64,000 nt of DNA from Thermoclostridium stercorarium subsp. stercorarium DSM 8532 (lineage in GTDB: Bacteria; Bacillota; Clostridia; DSM-8532). Shown here in pieces: positions 54,612 through 64,000 of the stretch. Each line of letters begins with the position of its first letter. Within the stretch, counting starts at the first letter, position 1. The position numbers and the translations under genes are program-made. Under the pieces are notes generated by a model that saw only the letters and a list, made by a program, of their open reading frames with translations, was not told the DNA's origin and made no database searches. Location: assembly GCF_000331995.1 (NCBI RefSeq), contig NC_020134.1, positions 186,001-250,000 of the forward strand. Reading direction: 5' to 3'.

Positions 54612-55541
54612 ATGGATGCGAAAGCGGCGGAGATGCTCAGAAAGTCCCAGAAAAAAAGAAATATCAAAAAGAATCTGATAGCCTATTCCTTTATAGCTCC
54701 GAATTTTATAGGATTTGCGGTATTTACCCTTGTTCCCATGATGTTTGCGTTTTTGCTCGCTTTTCTGGAATGGGACGGAAACAACCCTATAAAATTTGTA
54801 GGTCTGGAGAATTTTAAAGCCCTGGTAAAGGACAAATTCTTTTTAGCGTCATTGAAAAACACGATTATCTACAGTATCGGGACTGTGCCGCTGACCCTTG
54901 TTACTTCGCTTCTGCTGGCGGTGGTGCTGAATCAGAATATTAAAGGACGTGCTTTTTTCAGGACATTGGGCTTTTTTCCGTATGTAGCTTCACTTGTTGC
55001 GGTTACTTCGGTATGGACGATGGTTTTCCATGCGTCAAAAGGACCGGTGAATGCAATACTTTACTATGTCTTTAAAATACCCAAAGAAAAACTGCCCAAC
55101 TGGTTTGCGGGCAATCTCGTACTGCTGATGCTGATTTTGTTCAGTGTGTGGAGGTTTATGGGGTATTACATGGTAATGTTCCTGGCAGGGCTGCAAACCA
55201 TCCCTAAAGAACTGTATGAGGCAGGTACAATAGACGGGGCAAATGCATGGCAGAGATTCCGGTATATTACCCTTCCCGCATTAAAGCCTACAACATTTTT
55301 GGTTACGGTAATGCTTACTATAAACTGCTTTAAAATTTACGACATAGCCATAATGCTTGCGGGTGGAAGCCAAAATACGCTGTCGGTATCGGCAATGGTA
55401 TTGGTGTATTATATTTACCAGAACGCGTTTAATTTCTGGAAACTCGGCTATTCCAGCGCCGTTGCAATGGTTCTGTTTGTTCTGGTTTTCTCGGTAACCC
55501 TTATTCAGTTTAAGATACAGGAAAATTATGCGAACGAATAA
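54612..55541 (+). CDS. ABC transporter 3 permease (MsmF/UgpA-like)
   Basis: 309 residues; ATG after AGGAGGAGAATTCGG. Six membrane helices; EAA loop LYEAGTIDGANAWQRFRYIT. The N-terminal segment LIAYSFIAPNFIGFAVFTLV is typical for the MalF/UgpA group. It pairs with the permease encoded 24 nt downstream. Confidence 0.93.
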   Translation: MDAKAAEMLRKSQKKRNIKKNLIAYSFIAPNFIGFAVFTLVPMMFAFLLAFLEWDGNNPIKFVGLENFKALVKDKFFLASLKNTIIYSIGTVPLTLVTSLLLAVVLNQNIKGRAFFRTLGFFPYVASLVAVTSVWTMVFHASKGPVNAILYYVFKIPKEKLPNWFAGNLVLLMLILFSVWRFMGYYMVMFLAGLQTIPKELYEAGTIDGANAWQRFRYITLPALKPTTFLVTVMLTINCFKIYDIAIMLAGGSQNTLSVSAMVLVYYIYQNAFNFWKLGYSSAVAMVLFVLVFSVTLIQFKIQENYANE

Positions 55542-55565
55542 TGAGATATCAAGGGGTAATGACGG

Positions 55566-56405
55566 ATGAGATCAAAAAGGAAACTGGAAATTCTGAAAAA
55601 AAGCGTACTTTATTTTATTCTGCTTATTATGTCTGCGATAATGATCCTGCCGTTTCTCTGGATGCTTTCCTCATCAGTGAAGCTGGACAGGGAAGTTTTT
55701 AACATGAACCCGTTCGTATGGATCCCCAAAAACCCGAGGTGGAAGAATTATGTTGACATATGGACTAAGGTACCTTTTTTCAAATATGTTCAGAATACCG
55801 TAATCCTGACTATTGTCGTAACGGCGTTACAGATTTTGACCAGCAGTTTTGCCGCTTATGCCTTTGCAAAACTTGATTTCAAATTGAGAAACAAACTCTT
55901 TTTCGCGTATGTTTCGACCATTGCAATGCCGTGGCAGGTGTATATGGTGCCGCAGTTTCTCATGATGAGAAGTTTCGGGCTTAACGACCGGCTGCTTGCG
56001 ATTGTGTGTCTGCAGGCTTTTTCGGCATTCGGCGTGTTTTTAATGAGGCAGTTTTATCTGACCATTCCCGATTCTTTATGCGAAGCTGCAAGAATAGACG
56101 GAATGAGCGAATACGGTATATACCTGAGAATTATGCTTCCACTGTCAAAACCGGCAATTGCGACATTGACCATATTTACTTTCGTGGCTACATGGAATGA
56201 CTACCTGGGTCCGCTGATTTACCTGAAGTCGCAGAATAAGAAAACCATTCAGCTTGGCCTTAAAATGTTCATAAACCAGTATTCATCCGAGTACGGGCTG
56301 ATAATGGCAGGTTCGGTAATGTCGCTTATTCCTGTAATAATCGTATTTCTTTGCCTTCAGAAATATTTTGTTGAGGGTATTGCCTCCACCGGTATAAAGG
56401 GATAA
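55566..56405 (+). CDS. ABC transporter 3 permease (MsmG/UgpE-like)
   Basis: 279 residues, ATG after AGGGGTAATGACGG. Six membrane helices; EAA loop LCEAARIDGMSEYGIYLRIM; C-terminus YFVEGIASTGIKG. Second channel subunit of transporter 3. A remnant of a binding-protein gene follows. Confidence 0.93.
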   Translation: MRSKRKLEILKKSVLYFILLIMSAIMILPFLWMLSSSVKLDREVFNMNPFVWIPKNPRWKNYVDIWTKVPFFKYVQNTVILTIVVTALQILTSSFAAYAFAKLDFKLRNKLFFAYVSTIAMPWQVYMVPQFLMMRSFGLNDRLLAIVCLQAFSAFGVFLMRQFYLTIPDSLCEAARIDGMSEYGIYLRIMLPLSKPAIATLTIFTFVATWNDYLGPLIYLKSQNKKTIQLGLKMFINQYSSEYGLIMAGSVMSLIPVIIVFLCLQKYFVEGIASTGIKG

Positions 56406-56451
56406 AAGGTTATTCTGTAGATATTGGCCAGACACCGGTTTTAAGGATTGA

Positions 56452-56559
56452 ATGGACGCAGTGAAGGCTGACGAAGAGAAGCCCCAGAAAGCCATAGAAG
56501 AATGGAGAAAAGCGGGCGGCGATAAAGTGATCGAAAAATTCACCGAAACATATAATTAA
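56452..56559 (+). pseudogene. C-terminal remnant of a solute-binding protein gene
   Basis: 36 codons encoding MDAVKADEEKPQKAIEEWRK then AGGDKVIEKFTETYN and TAA. The segment W-x-x-A-G-G-D-K-V-I is the usual end of LplA-type binding proteins, yet no body precedes it: the previous 46 bases follow directly on the permease stop. There is no ribosome site. It suggests that a second binding-protein gene was deleted here. Confidence 0.6.
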
Positions 56560-56592
56560 AATGAGAAAATAAGTATATAATGAATATATGTT

Positions 56593-56632
56593 AAGTTTGA
56601 GGGGATGGGTGATACTGTCTCCTCAAACTTTT
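56593..56632 (+). terminator. Terminator of the transporter 3 operon
   Basis: AAGTTTGAGG/CCTCAAACTT stem with an 18-nt loop and a TTATAT tail, before the YetA-like gene. Confidence 0.75.
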
Positions 56633-56679
56633 ATATACACGCCTAAAACATGCTTATTTTTTGACAGGAGTGATTACTA

Positions 56680-59283
56680 ATGGATGACAGAATAGAATTA
56701 CGGTGGCTTGAAGAGAACCGGGCTACTTCCCAGGGGGTTACCTGGGGAGTGCCGTGGGCAAAAGGCGTTTTAGAGAAAAATGAAGAGTTTGTCCTCGAAA
56801 CAGAGACAGGCGAGCAGATTCCCGTTCAAAGCTGGCCTGTGGCGTACTGGCCCGACGGAACGGTGAAGTGGACGGGACATGCAGTCTCTTTAAAACAGAA
56901 TGTTAAACGTCTGTATCTTAAAAAAGGGAATTATGAAAATATACATGACGGTATACGAATTCAGGAAACCGATACCGGTTTTGTAATTGATACAGGTTCA
57001 ATCACCTGCCGGGTTAACAAATTCGGATCCAGTATAATCCATTCAATTTCAATGGGCGGGCATGTTTATTGCGAAAACGGCGTTCTTGTCTGTATCCGTG
57101 AAGAAAGAGAAGGAAGCCCCGGGAATATGCATTTTCGTGAAGAAAAATTTGAAAGTTTTGTTGAAGAAGTAATTTTGGAACAAAAAGGGCCGATACGCTG
57201 CGTTGTTAAAATTTCAGGAAAGCACAGATCATTGACGGGAACACGGCGCTGGCTTCCTTTTACCGTTCGTTTATACTTCTACAAAAGCCAAAGTTCGGTA
57301 CGAATTGTTCACAGCTTTGTTTTTGACGGCGACAAGGATAAAGATTTTATTAAAGGCCTGGGGATGACTTTTGATGTCCCGCTGAAAGGCGAGTACTATA
57401 ACCGGCATGTAAGGCTGGCTGGGGATACAGGTTTCTTTTCTGAAGCCATACAGCTCTTATCCACGTGGAGACCGAGAATTCCGGAAGAAATTTACAGAAG
57501 GCAGATACGGGGGGAAATCATATCTCTGGAGGATAATCCGGAAATAAAGAACAGTACCGAAGCAATTGCAGCGTGGGATGGTTTCAAACTGGTTCAGATT
57601 ACAAGTGATACCTATATGATTGAAAAAAGGACACAGGAAGGCTGCTGCTGGATACATGCAGGCACCGGTCACAGATCAGCGGGCGTTGCATATGCGGGAG
57701 GGGAAAGCGGAGGCCTGGCCGCGGGAATACGCAATTTCTGGCAGAAGTATCCTGCGTCAATTGAGATACACGGCATGAAAAAAGATACTGCGGCCTTAAC
57801 GTTATGGTTCTGGTCATATGATGCGCAGCCAATGGACCTGCGGCACTATGACACGGTGACTCATGTGGAAAGCCATTATGAAGGTTCGGAAGAACTTAGG
57901 AGTACGCCGTACGGCATTGCGAATACCAGTGAAATTCTTATTCAGCCGTATGAAAAAACTCCGAATTACACCGAGCTGTCGGAACTGGCCTCCTTGCTTT
58001 CTTCGCCCGGGCTTTTTGTCTGTGCTCCCGAATATTACCACAAAGTAAAGGCGTTCGGCGTATGGAGCCTTGTGGATCATTCTTCGAAGGCAAAGTCTTT
58101 CATTGAAAACCAGCTGGACCGGGCAATTGAATTTTACAAAGAAGAGGTTGAACAGCGTAAATGGTATGGATTCTGGAATTATGGGGATTTCATGCATACG
58201 TATGATGCCGTCCGGCATACATGGAAATATGATATGGGAGGATATGCATGGCAGAATACCGAGCTTGTGCCGACTTACTGGCTGTGGTACAGTTTCCTCA
58301 GGACAGGAAGAAGCGATATTTTCCGCATGGCTGAAGCAATGAGCCGGCACACGATGGATGTGGATACATACCATATCGGTGAATATAAAGGTTTGGGATC
58401 AAGGCATAATGTCGTTCACTGGGGATGCGGATGCAAAGAGGCAAGAATCAGTATGGCGGGGCATCATCGGTTTTATTTTTATCTTACCTGTGACGAACGA
58501 ACGGGGGATGTCCTTGACGAGGTCAAAGATGCGGATTTTGCTTATATCAGTTTGGATCCTTTGAGGGCATATTACCCCAGGGAGAATTATCCCACTCATG
58601 TAAGGACAGGGCCGGACTGGGCGGCTTTTTGTTCAAACTGGTTGACCCAGTGGGAACGTTATGAGGATACGCACTACAGGGATAAAATTCTGACGGGTAT
58701 CAGCTGCCTGAAGAAAATGCCGTACCGTTTATACGGAGGAACGGTTTTCGGATATAATCCCGAAACGGGAGAATTAATATACCCGGGGGAGGAACGGGGT
58801 ACAGGATCCCATTTGGTACTGTGTATGGGAGGAGCGCAAATATGGCTGGAGTTGTCTGACTTAATTCAGGATCAGGAATGGGATGAAATGCTTGCCGAGT
58901 ATGGGGAATTTTACACCCTTTCCGCTGAGGAAAAAACTGAACGAACCAGTGGAGCGGTAAGTGGTAATGGCTTTGCCTTTCCGATATTTTCGGCCTCCCT
59001 GCTTGCATATGCCGCAAGAAAAAGGAAAGATCGTGAACTTGGGAAAAAAGTATGGGAAATTTTGTCAGGTAAGGGCAGTGGCCACCATACGCCTTACAGG
59101 ATAGAAAAGTATGAAGTTGGAAAAAATAAATATTTTAAAGAAATTCATGAGATCCCATGGATTTCAACCAATACAATAGCCCAGTGGGCGCTGAACCTTA
59201 TTGTATGTCTGGAACTTGCGGGAGACTGTTTGACGGACGATTTCGTATCAAAGGTTAAATCATATGAAAACAACGTTAATTAA
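56680..59283 (+). CDS. YetA/PcRGLX-type exo-rhamnogalacturonan lyase (PL26-like)
   Basis: 867 residues, about the length of B. subtilis YetA (857). There is no signal peptide, so it should act inside the cell on imported oligosaccharides. The N-terminal beta-sandwich region begins LRWLEENRATSQGVTWGVPW, a family hallmark, and WPDGTVKW follows. The large alpha/alpha domain in the second half has WYGFWNYGDFMHTYDAVRHTWKYD-type Trp- and His-rich segments and HWGCGCKEARISMAGHHRFY, where the catalytic histidines and tyrosines of this lyase family are expected. It lies between two ABC importers. It probably splits rhamnogalacturonan oligosaccharides from one end. ATG after GGAGTG. Confidence 0.85.
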   Translation: MDDRIELRWLEENRATSQGVTWGVPWAKGVLEKNEEFVLETETGEQIPVQSWPVAYWPDGTVKWTGHAVSLKQNVKRLYLKKGNYENIHDGIRIQETDTGFVIDTGSITCRVNKFGSSIIHSISMGGHVYCENGVLVCIREEREGSPGNMHFREEKFESFVEEVILEQKGPIRCVVKISGKHRSLTGTRRWLPFTVRLYFYKSQSSVRIVHSFVFDGDKDKDFIKGLGMTFDVPLKGEYYNRHVRLAGDTGFFSEAIQLLSTWRPRIPEEIYRRQIRGEIISLEDNPEIKNSTEAIAAWDGFKLVQITSDTYMIEKRTQEGCCWIHAGTGHRSAGVAYAGGESGGLAAGIRNFWQKYPASIEIHGMKKDTAALTLWFWSYDAQPMDLRHYDTVTHVESHYEGSEELRSTPYGIANTSEILIQPYEKTPNYTELSELASLLSSPGLFVCAPEYYHKVKAFGVWSLVDHSSKAKSFIENQLDRAIEFYKEEVEQRKWYGFWNYGDFMHTYDAVRHTWKYDMGGYAWQNTELVPTYWLWYSFLRTGRSDIFRMAEAMSRHTMDVDTYHIGEYKGLGSRHNVVHWGCGCKEARISMAGHHRFYFYLTCDERTGDVLDEVKDADFAYISLDPLRAYYPRENYPTHVRTGPDWAAFCSNWLTQWERYEDTHYRDKILTGISCLKKMPYRLYGGTVFGYNPETGELIYPGEERGTGSHLVLCMGGAQIWLELSDLIQDQEWDEMLAEYGEFYTLSAEEKTERTSGAVSGNGFAFPIFSASLLAYAARKRKDRELGKKVWEILSGKGSGHHTPYRIEKYEVGKNKYFKEIHEIPWISTNTIAQWALNLIVCLELAGDCLTDDFVSKVKSYENNVN

Positions 59284-59580
59284 TCCTCCGGCGTTTACCT
59301 GTAGATTTTCAGATCAGGACGGTCAAATGCATAAGAGCAAAAAACATAACGGAATGAAGAGATTATCGTTCTTTTAATACATATTTCATGATATAATACA
59401 TATGAATTAGGAAGGCGTCAGGGAAAAAGCGTTCACTGAAAATGAAACGGATGCCCTTTTTTTCAAAACAGGCGGGGAAGATGCTTCCCCGCCCTGAAAT
59501 AAGACCATATACCGTTTTATGCTTAATTCCGTCCGCTGTTAGAATTTTTAAATTATCCATAGAGGGCTGGAGGGTAATTA
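59284..59580. other. Intergenic region with hairpin
   Basis: Holds the extended -10 described separately and a perfect 10-bp hairpin GGCGGGGAAG/CTTCCCCGCC near 59472-59494. On the minus strand the hairpin is followed by TGTTTTG; on the plus strand there is no T-run. No gene seen. Confidence 0.45.
59389..59397 (+). promoter_or_regulatory. Extended -10 promoter candidate for the AraC regulator gene
   Basis: TGATATAAT (TG-N-TATAAT) without a clear -35, about 185 nt upstream of the regulator start. Confidence 0.45.
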
Positions 59581-61869
59581 ATGAAACTATCCGCTTCAAC
59601 CGTTAAAGCACGGCTTGTGATAATCTGCATACTTCTTGGCACAATACCCGCCATTATTGTCGGAGGCTTCTCTACATACAGGGGTTCGAAATCGGTTCAG
59701 GACAAGGTTAATGAGGGGAATATGAGAAATCTTGTTCAGGTTAGGATGTCGGTGGAGCAGCTCCTTTATACAGCCGACCATATTCTGGCTCAGTTTGTTG
59801 AAACTCCTGCCGTTAAATCCAGTTTGCACGTAGAGCTGCAGGGAGAGAATTTTTATATTTTCAATACCGTTGAAGACGCTATTAACAACCTTCCAACATA
59901 CAGTCTGGGAGCAAGCGAAATTTGCTTTGTAAATCTTGAAAAAAACTGGGTTATTGATAACAGCGGAATATACAGACTTGAAGATTATCAGGATAAAAGT
60001 TTTCTGGAGGAGCTGGTAAGAAAACCAGGCACATCTTTCTGGATTGGTGATCTCAGTATAGGCTTAGGCAATACCGGGGATGAAAGTTCAGGAGAATGTG
60101 TGTGGCTGGTGAAAAAATGGCCTTTTTTTACCGAAAAGCCGTCATGTATGGCCATTATGAAAATTCCCTACGGCCAGTTCTCAAACCTGATATCTGAAAA
60201 CATAGAGCTGGGAAAAGTGATGGTAATAAGCGCAGATGGCCTTGTAATCGCTCATAATGACAAGGAAGAGGTGGGGAAGGACTATAATGACGTGGTTTAT
60301 TACCGGAAGGCAAGGGAACAGGCAGGTGACCAGGGAAGGTTTACAATTGAGATGGACAATGTGAAATACAGCATTAACTATCTTAAATCCTCATACAATA
60401 ATTGGGTATATCTTTCAATTACATCCATTGCCGAGATATCCAAAGACTCGAGGGCGATAGTCTGGTTTACATTTATTGCCTGTCTTACGGTCATAGTAGT
60501 GGTCAATGTGGCGGCGTTTTTTATTTCAGACCGCTTTTATAAGCCTATTCAGAAACTTTACAACATGGTTGTGAAAGTACCTGACAGAAAGGACCCGGCC
60601 GGCAGAAATCGGGATGAATTCAGCCTTATTGAGGAACGCCTGAATTTCCTGATGAAGGATAATTACAGGCTGAATAAGCAGTTGTCTATACAGTCCGATC
60701 AGTTGAAGGAGTATTTTATTCTCCAGCTTATTCTTCGCGACCTGGACAGGGATTTTATAGAATCAAGGATCAAATTATACGGATTTCCGGTGCTGACCGA
60801 ACCCGTTTGTGTTCTTGTAGCGAGGATTGATACATTTGAAGGCACTATTTATCAGAAAGAAGACATGGATTTAATGCTGTTTGCCGTTAATAATATAGTG
60901 GGTGAAATTCTTGAGAGTATAATCGTACTGAAACCAATTGTGGTTGAGGAATATCAGGTTACAATAATAAAGGTAAGTAATGATACCGGAAACATGAAGG
61001 AAATTGCGTTCTCGGCTACCGAAAAAATTCGGGATACCGTAAAAAAGACGCTAAATCTTTCGGTAAGCATAGGCATAAGCGATCCTGTTACCGGTTACGG
61101 AGATATAAGCAAGGCTTACTACGAATGCATTGAAGCTTTGAAACACCAAATCAGTCTTGGTTACGGAGCCATCATATTTTATCATGACATTCGGAATTCA
61201 AGCAGTCTGAAACCCGTATTCCCCGAAAAACTTGAGGAGGAGCTGCTTAATGCAGTGAAAAGCTGCTCTTCTGACAAGGCAAAAGAATTATTGCACCAGT
61301 TTATTGACAGGATATTTATGGTCGAAGCGTCAAGACATGAATATCAGACGTCTCTTGTGCGTCTTTTGACCGATTTGCTGCAAATTCTTAAAGACAACGG
61401 ACAGTCATATGATGTTGTCGTTAAAGACGGTATATCGCCGTATGAACAGTTGTTTGCGTTAAAAACTGCAGGCGAGATTGAAAGGTGGTTTTTTGAGGAA
61501 ATAATTGTGCCTGTTATCGGGAATATTGAGCAGTCTGATAAAAATCAATACAAGAAGATAGTTGAACAGGTGCTGAATATAATTCACGAAGAGTTCCATA
61601 CCGAACTTACCCTTGAGGATTGCGCGGCGAGGCTTAATTACCATCCAAGCTATATAAGACGGATACTGAAAAACGAAGCGGGCATAGTGTTCAGTGAATA
61701 TTTGGCTCAGTACAGAATTGACATGGCTAAAAAATGGCTGATTGAAACTGACATGAAAATATCTGATATCGCTGAAAAACTTAAATACAAAAATGCGGAA
61801 AACTTTATAAGATTTTTCAAAAAATATACCGGTATGACCCCGGGAAAATACAGAGAATTAAATAAATAA
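59581..61869 (+). CDS. Membrane-bound AraC-family sensor-regulator
   Basis: 762 residues. A membrane helix (about 12-32) and a second one (about 300-322) flank an outside Cache-like sensor region (SLGASEICFVNLEKNWVIDN, then VMVISADGLVIAHNDKEEVG). A cytoplasmic linker follows, then two AraC helix-turn-helix motifs at the C-terminus (LTLEDCAARLNYHPSYIRRI; MKISDIAEKLKYKNAENFIR). It acts as a one-component membrane sensor that senses sugars outside and activates a nearby transporter, here transporter 4 encoded 195 nt downstream. Start after GGAGGGTAATT. Same type as the frameshifted gene at 44408. Confidence 0.92.
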   Translation: MKLSASTVKARLVIICILLGTIPAIIVGGFSTYRGSKSVQDKVNEGNMRNLVQVRMSVEQLLYTADHILAQFVETPAVKSSLHVELQGENFYIFNTVEDAINNLPTYSLGASEICFVNLEKNWVIDNSGIYRLEDYQDKSFLEELVRKPGTSFWIGDLSIGLGNTGDESSGECVWLVKKWPFFTEKPSCMAIMKIPYGQFSNLISENIELGKVMVISADGLVIAHNDKEEVGKDYNDVVYYRKAREQAGDQGRFTIEMDNVKYSINYLKSSYNNWVYLSITSIAEISKDSRAIVWFTFIACLTVIVVVNVAAFFISDRFYKPIQKLYNMVVKVPDRKDPAGRNRDEFSLIEERLNFLMKDNYRLNKQLSIQSDQLKEYFILQLILRDLDRDFIESRIKLYGFPVLTEPVCVLVARIDTFEGTIYQKEDMDLMLFAVNNIVGEILESIIVLKPIVVEEYQVTIIKVSNDTGNMKEIAFSATEKIRDTVKKTLNLSVSIGISDPVTGYGDISKAYYECIEALKHQISLGYGAIIFYHDIRNSSSLKPVFPEKLEEELLNAVKSCSSDKAKELLHQFIDRIFMVEASRHEYQTSLVRLLTDLLQILKDNGQSYDVVVKDGISPYEQLFALKTAGEIERWFFEEIIVPVIGNIEQSDKNQYKKIVEQVLNIIHEEFHTELTLEDCAARLNYHPSYIRRILKNEAGIVFSEYLAQYRIDMAKKWLIETDMKISDIAEKLKYKNAENFIRFFKKYTGMTPGKYRELNK

Positions 61870-62064
61870 CCCTTTGTCGCTAAAATGACTATTCAATGCA
61901 ATTGTTATTTTAAAATACATTGAAATGCAGGTGTTGAAGGCATTTCACCGTTTTATTTTATTAGTATCCCTTCTGACTATAGAATTTAATCTCCCCCGAC
62001 TTTAAAATGAAAATGTGGCTTGAGTTTTCAAAAAAACATTTTACATTATCGGGAGGAGATTTAT

Positions 62065-63015
62065 TTGAACGGAACGTCGTTACAGGTGGCCGGGAAAAAA
62101 GGAAGCAAACCGAAGAAAATACTTACCATGATAAAAAAGGATATCTGGCTTTACATTCTGTTAATTCCCGGCGTATTGCACTATATCATATTTAAGTATT
62201 TGCCGATGTGGGGTATATTGATTGCCTTTAAGGACTATAACGCGTACCTGGGTTTTTTCGACAGCCCATGGGTTGGTTTCAAGCATTTTAGTGAATTTTT
62301 TTCCAATCCTGATTTTAAACGGCTTTTGTCAAATACACTTATTATATCTTTTTATAACCTGATTTTCGGATTTCCTGCTCCGATCATTATGGCTCTGATG
62401 CTCAATGAGGTAAGGAAGGAATGGTATAAGAGAACCATTCAGACGCTGGTTTACATACCTCACTTCATTTCGTGGGTTATAATTGCGAGCCTGACATACA
62501 CAATATTCAACTCGCAGGGAGTAATTAACAAATATATGATCCAGATGGGGCGCGAAAGTACGATACCATTCCTTACCGACAGTAGATATTTCAGAGCTAT
62601 GATAGTAGGGCAGACGATATGGAAAGAGACCGGTTTCGGTACGATAATTTATTTGGCTGCTTTGTCAAATGTTGATCCACAATTGTATGAAGCTGCTATT
62701 ATAGACGGCGCAAACAGATTCAGACAGTTATGGCATATTACTTTACCGGCTATCAGAAGCACGGTTGTAACGCTTTTAATATTAAGGCTCGGGCATATCC
62801 TGGACAACGGGTTCGACCAGATATTCCTCATGAGCAATTCACTGAACAGAAAAGTATCCGAAGTGTTTGACACTTATGTATATATAATAGGTATTACTAA
62901 AGGTGCGTTCAGTTATTCCACCGCCGTGGGTTTGTTTAAAGGAGTTATAGGTATCATACTTATTTATTCGGCAAACTGGCTTGCAAAAAAGGTCGGCGAA
63001 TCGGGAATTCTGTAA
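62065..63015 (+). CDS. ABC transporter 4 permease (LplB-like)
   Basis: 316 residues from a TTG start at 62065 (LNGTSLQVAGKK), which follows GGGAGGAG at normal spacing; ATGs at 62007 and 62020 lie upstream of the ribosome site. Six membrane helices; EAA loop LYEAAIIDGANRFRQLWHIT. The segment LLIPGVLHYIIFKYLPMWGI is typical for LplB. First gene of the transporter 4 operon. Confidence 0.9.
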   Translation: MNGTSLQVAGKKGSKPKKILTMIKKDIWLYILLIPGVLHYIIFKYLPMWGILIAFKDYNAYLGFFDSPWVGFKHFSEFFSNPDFKRLLSNTLIISFYNLIFGFPAPIIMALMLNEVRKEWYKRTIQTLVYIPHFISWVIIASLTYTIFNSQGVINKYMIQMGRESTIPFLTDSRYFRAMIVGQTIWKETGFGTIIYLAALSNVDPQLYEAAIIDGANRFRQLWHITLPAIRSTVVTLLILRLGHILDNGFDQIFLMSNSLNRKVSEVFDTYVYIIGITKGAFSYSTAVGLFKGVIGIILIYSANWLAKKVGESGIL

Positions 63016-63081
63016 AGTATGCATCCAATGACACAGTAAAAAATACGTATAATATAATCTGACGCTGAAAGGTGATCTGAA

Positions 63082-63960
63082 ATGAAATATAAAAAGTCGC
63101 TGCTTTCAAGAATCTTTGACGTTTTTAACTATACATTCCTGGGGCTTTTTGCCTGTACGGCAATACTTCCTTTCCTGTACGTGCTGGCCTGCTCCTTTTC
63201 ATCTGAAAAGGAGATACTTGAAAGACCGTTTTACATCATACCCAGGAATGTTCAACTGGCCGCCTATAAATATATTTTTTCATCCCCTACGCTGCCAAGG
63301 GCTTTCATGATTTCGGTATTTGTCACGATAACGGGTGCCGCCACCGCAATGTTTCTTACTCTTACGCTGGCATATCCGCTGTCAAAAAAATATCTCTTAG
63401 GCAGGAAGGTGCTGCTTTCACTTATTTCGTTTACACTGGTTTTCGGCGGCGGGATGATTCCGACATTCCTGGTTATCAAGGATCTTGGAATGTTAAACAA
63501 ATTTTGGGCATTAATACTGCCGGGTGCGATAAGTACATGGAATTTGCTTGTTGTTAAAAATTTCTTCCAGGAACTTCCTCAGGAGCTGGAAGACTCAGCA
63601 AGAGTCGATGGCTGCAGTTCGCTGGGAACATTCATAAGGATTGTGCTTCCGCTCTCGATGCCGGTTATTGCCACATTCACATTGTTTTATGCGGTAGGAT
63701 ACTGGAATGATTACAGAAGTTCCCTTCTTTATATTACCGACAACAAAAAGTGGCCGCTGCAACTGGTGCTGAGGCAGATTGTTCTTATGGCTGCGGGTAA
63801 TATAGATGGTGCGACTTTTGACGCAGCATACACTCAGCCGCCTCTGGAGGCTTCGAAAAATGCGGTAATTGTTTTTGGTACAGTTCCCATTCTTGTCGTG
63901 TATCCGTTCCTGCAGAAACATTTCGTAAAAGGAATAATGATTGGAGCTATAAAGGGTTAA
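63082..63960 (+). CDS. ABC transporter 4 permease (LplC/YtcP-like)
   Basis: 292 residues; ATG after AAAGGTGATC. Six membrane helices; EAA loop LEDSARVDGCSSLGTFIRIV, C-terminus HFVKGIMIGAIKG. Second channel subunit. By analogy with transporter 2 the binding-protein gene should follow just beyond the window end. Confidence 0.92.
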   Translation: MKYKKSLLSRIFDVFNYTFLGLFACTAILPFLYVLACSFSSEKEILERPFYIIPRNVQLAAYKYIFSSPTLPRAFMISVFVTITGAATAMFLTLTLAYPLSKKYLLGRKVLLSLISFTLVFGGGMIPTFLVIKDLGMLNKFWALILPGAISTWNLLVVKNFFQELPQELEDSARVDGCSSLGTFIRIVLPLSMPVIATFTLFYAVGYWNDYRSSLLYITDNKKWPLQLVLRQIVLMAAGNIDGATFDAAYTQPPLEASKNAVIVFGTVPILVVYPFLQKHFVKGIMIGAIKG

Positions 63961-64000
63961 CAGCAGTGCCTAACGCACTGTGAAAAATAATAAATAAAAA

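Noticed and set aside
56650-56680. TTGACA just before the YetA-like gene as a -35 box
   Set aside because: It overlaps the ribosome site region and leaves no room for a -10 before the start codon.

Overview
The window looks like the chromosome of a Gram-positive, anaerobic, plant-polysaccharide-degrading clostridium. Low-to-moderate GC, strong AGGAGG ribosome sites, lipobox-carrying solute-binding proteins, a protein with S-layer homology repeats, a SleB-type cell wall hydrolase, CcpA-type cre-like sites, a BlaI/M56 pair, and four Lpl-type ABC importers with YesM/YesN-type and membrane-bound AraC regulators all fit a cellulolytic or pectinolytic clostridium related to Thermoclostridium/Acetivibrio. 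The species assignment is an inference; no ribosomal RNA is present.

Layout. 1-2850: the start of a very large secreted protein (two related sandwich domains, four Ig-like repeats, the opening of a pectate-lyase-type beta-helix). 3.2-6.4 kb: a small unknown protein, a SleB-type hydrolase, tRNA-Arg, a lipoprotein and a DUF3343-like protein. 6.7-12.1 kb: a sulfur block (cysQ, cysD, a cysN whose APS-kinase-like tail is degenerate, an Rrf2 regulator, a decayed MTA/SAH nucleosidase, a TauE/SafE exporter with an operator-like palindrome). 12.3-18.3 kb: SWIM-SNF2 helicase, prfA, a BrkB/YihY membrane protein and a hemerythrin. 18.6-25.0 kb: CRISPR territory without any cas gene: a relic array, a 21-repeat array with leader, a second copy of that leader with a one-repeat array, and an IS30 element beside the second leader, plus an M28 peptidase lipoprotein and decayed small genes.

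25.0-32.2 kb is the most unusual part: a minus-strand cluster encoding a 35-residue one-helix peptide, a 71-residue protein, a rhodanese, a radical SAM/SPASM enzyme interrupted by one in-frame TAA, an MFS exporter, a second radical SAM/SPASM enzyme with a PqqD-like C-terminal recognition domain, a TldD-like metallopeptidase, and a decayed second MFS gene. It is bracketed by two identical 35-nt direct repeats, each of which truncates a neighbouring gene. The gene set reads as a ribosomal peptide (RiPP or PQQ-like) maturation and export system that appears to be decaying or recently damaged.

32.5-64 kb: tRNA-Ser, then carbohydrate uptake. Four Lpl/MSM-type ABC systems (33.4-36.8, 40.6-44.2, 53.1-56.4, 62.1-64.0 kb) are interleaved with a BlaI/M56 pair, CheB, a frameshifted AraC sensor-regulator (break at a run of eight G), a PHP-domain enzyme, an SLH protein, a YesN/YesM two-component pair facing the third transporter, a YetA/PL26-type exo-rhamnogalacturonan lyase and an intact AraC sensor-regulator in front of the fourth transporter. 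Together with the first gene they point to pectin and rhamnogalacturonan breakdown, oligosaccharide import and catabolite control.
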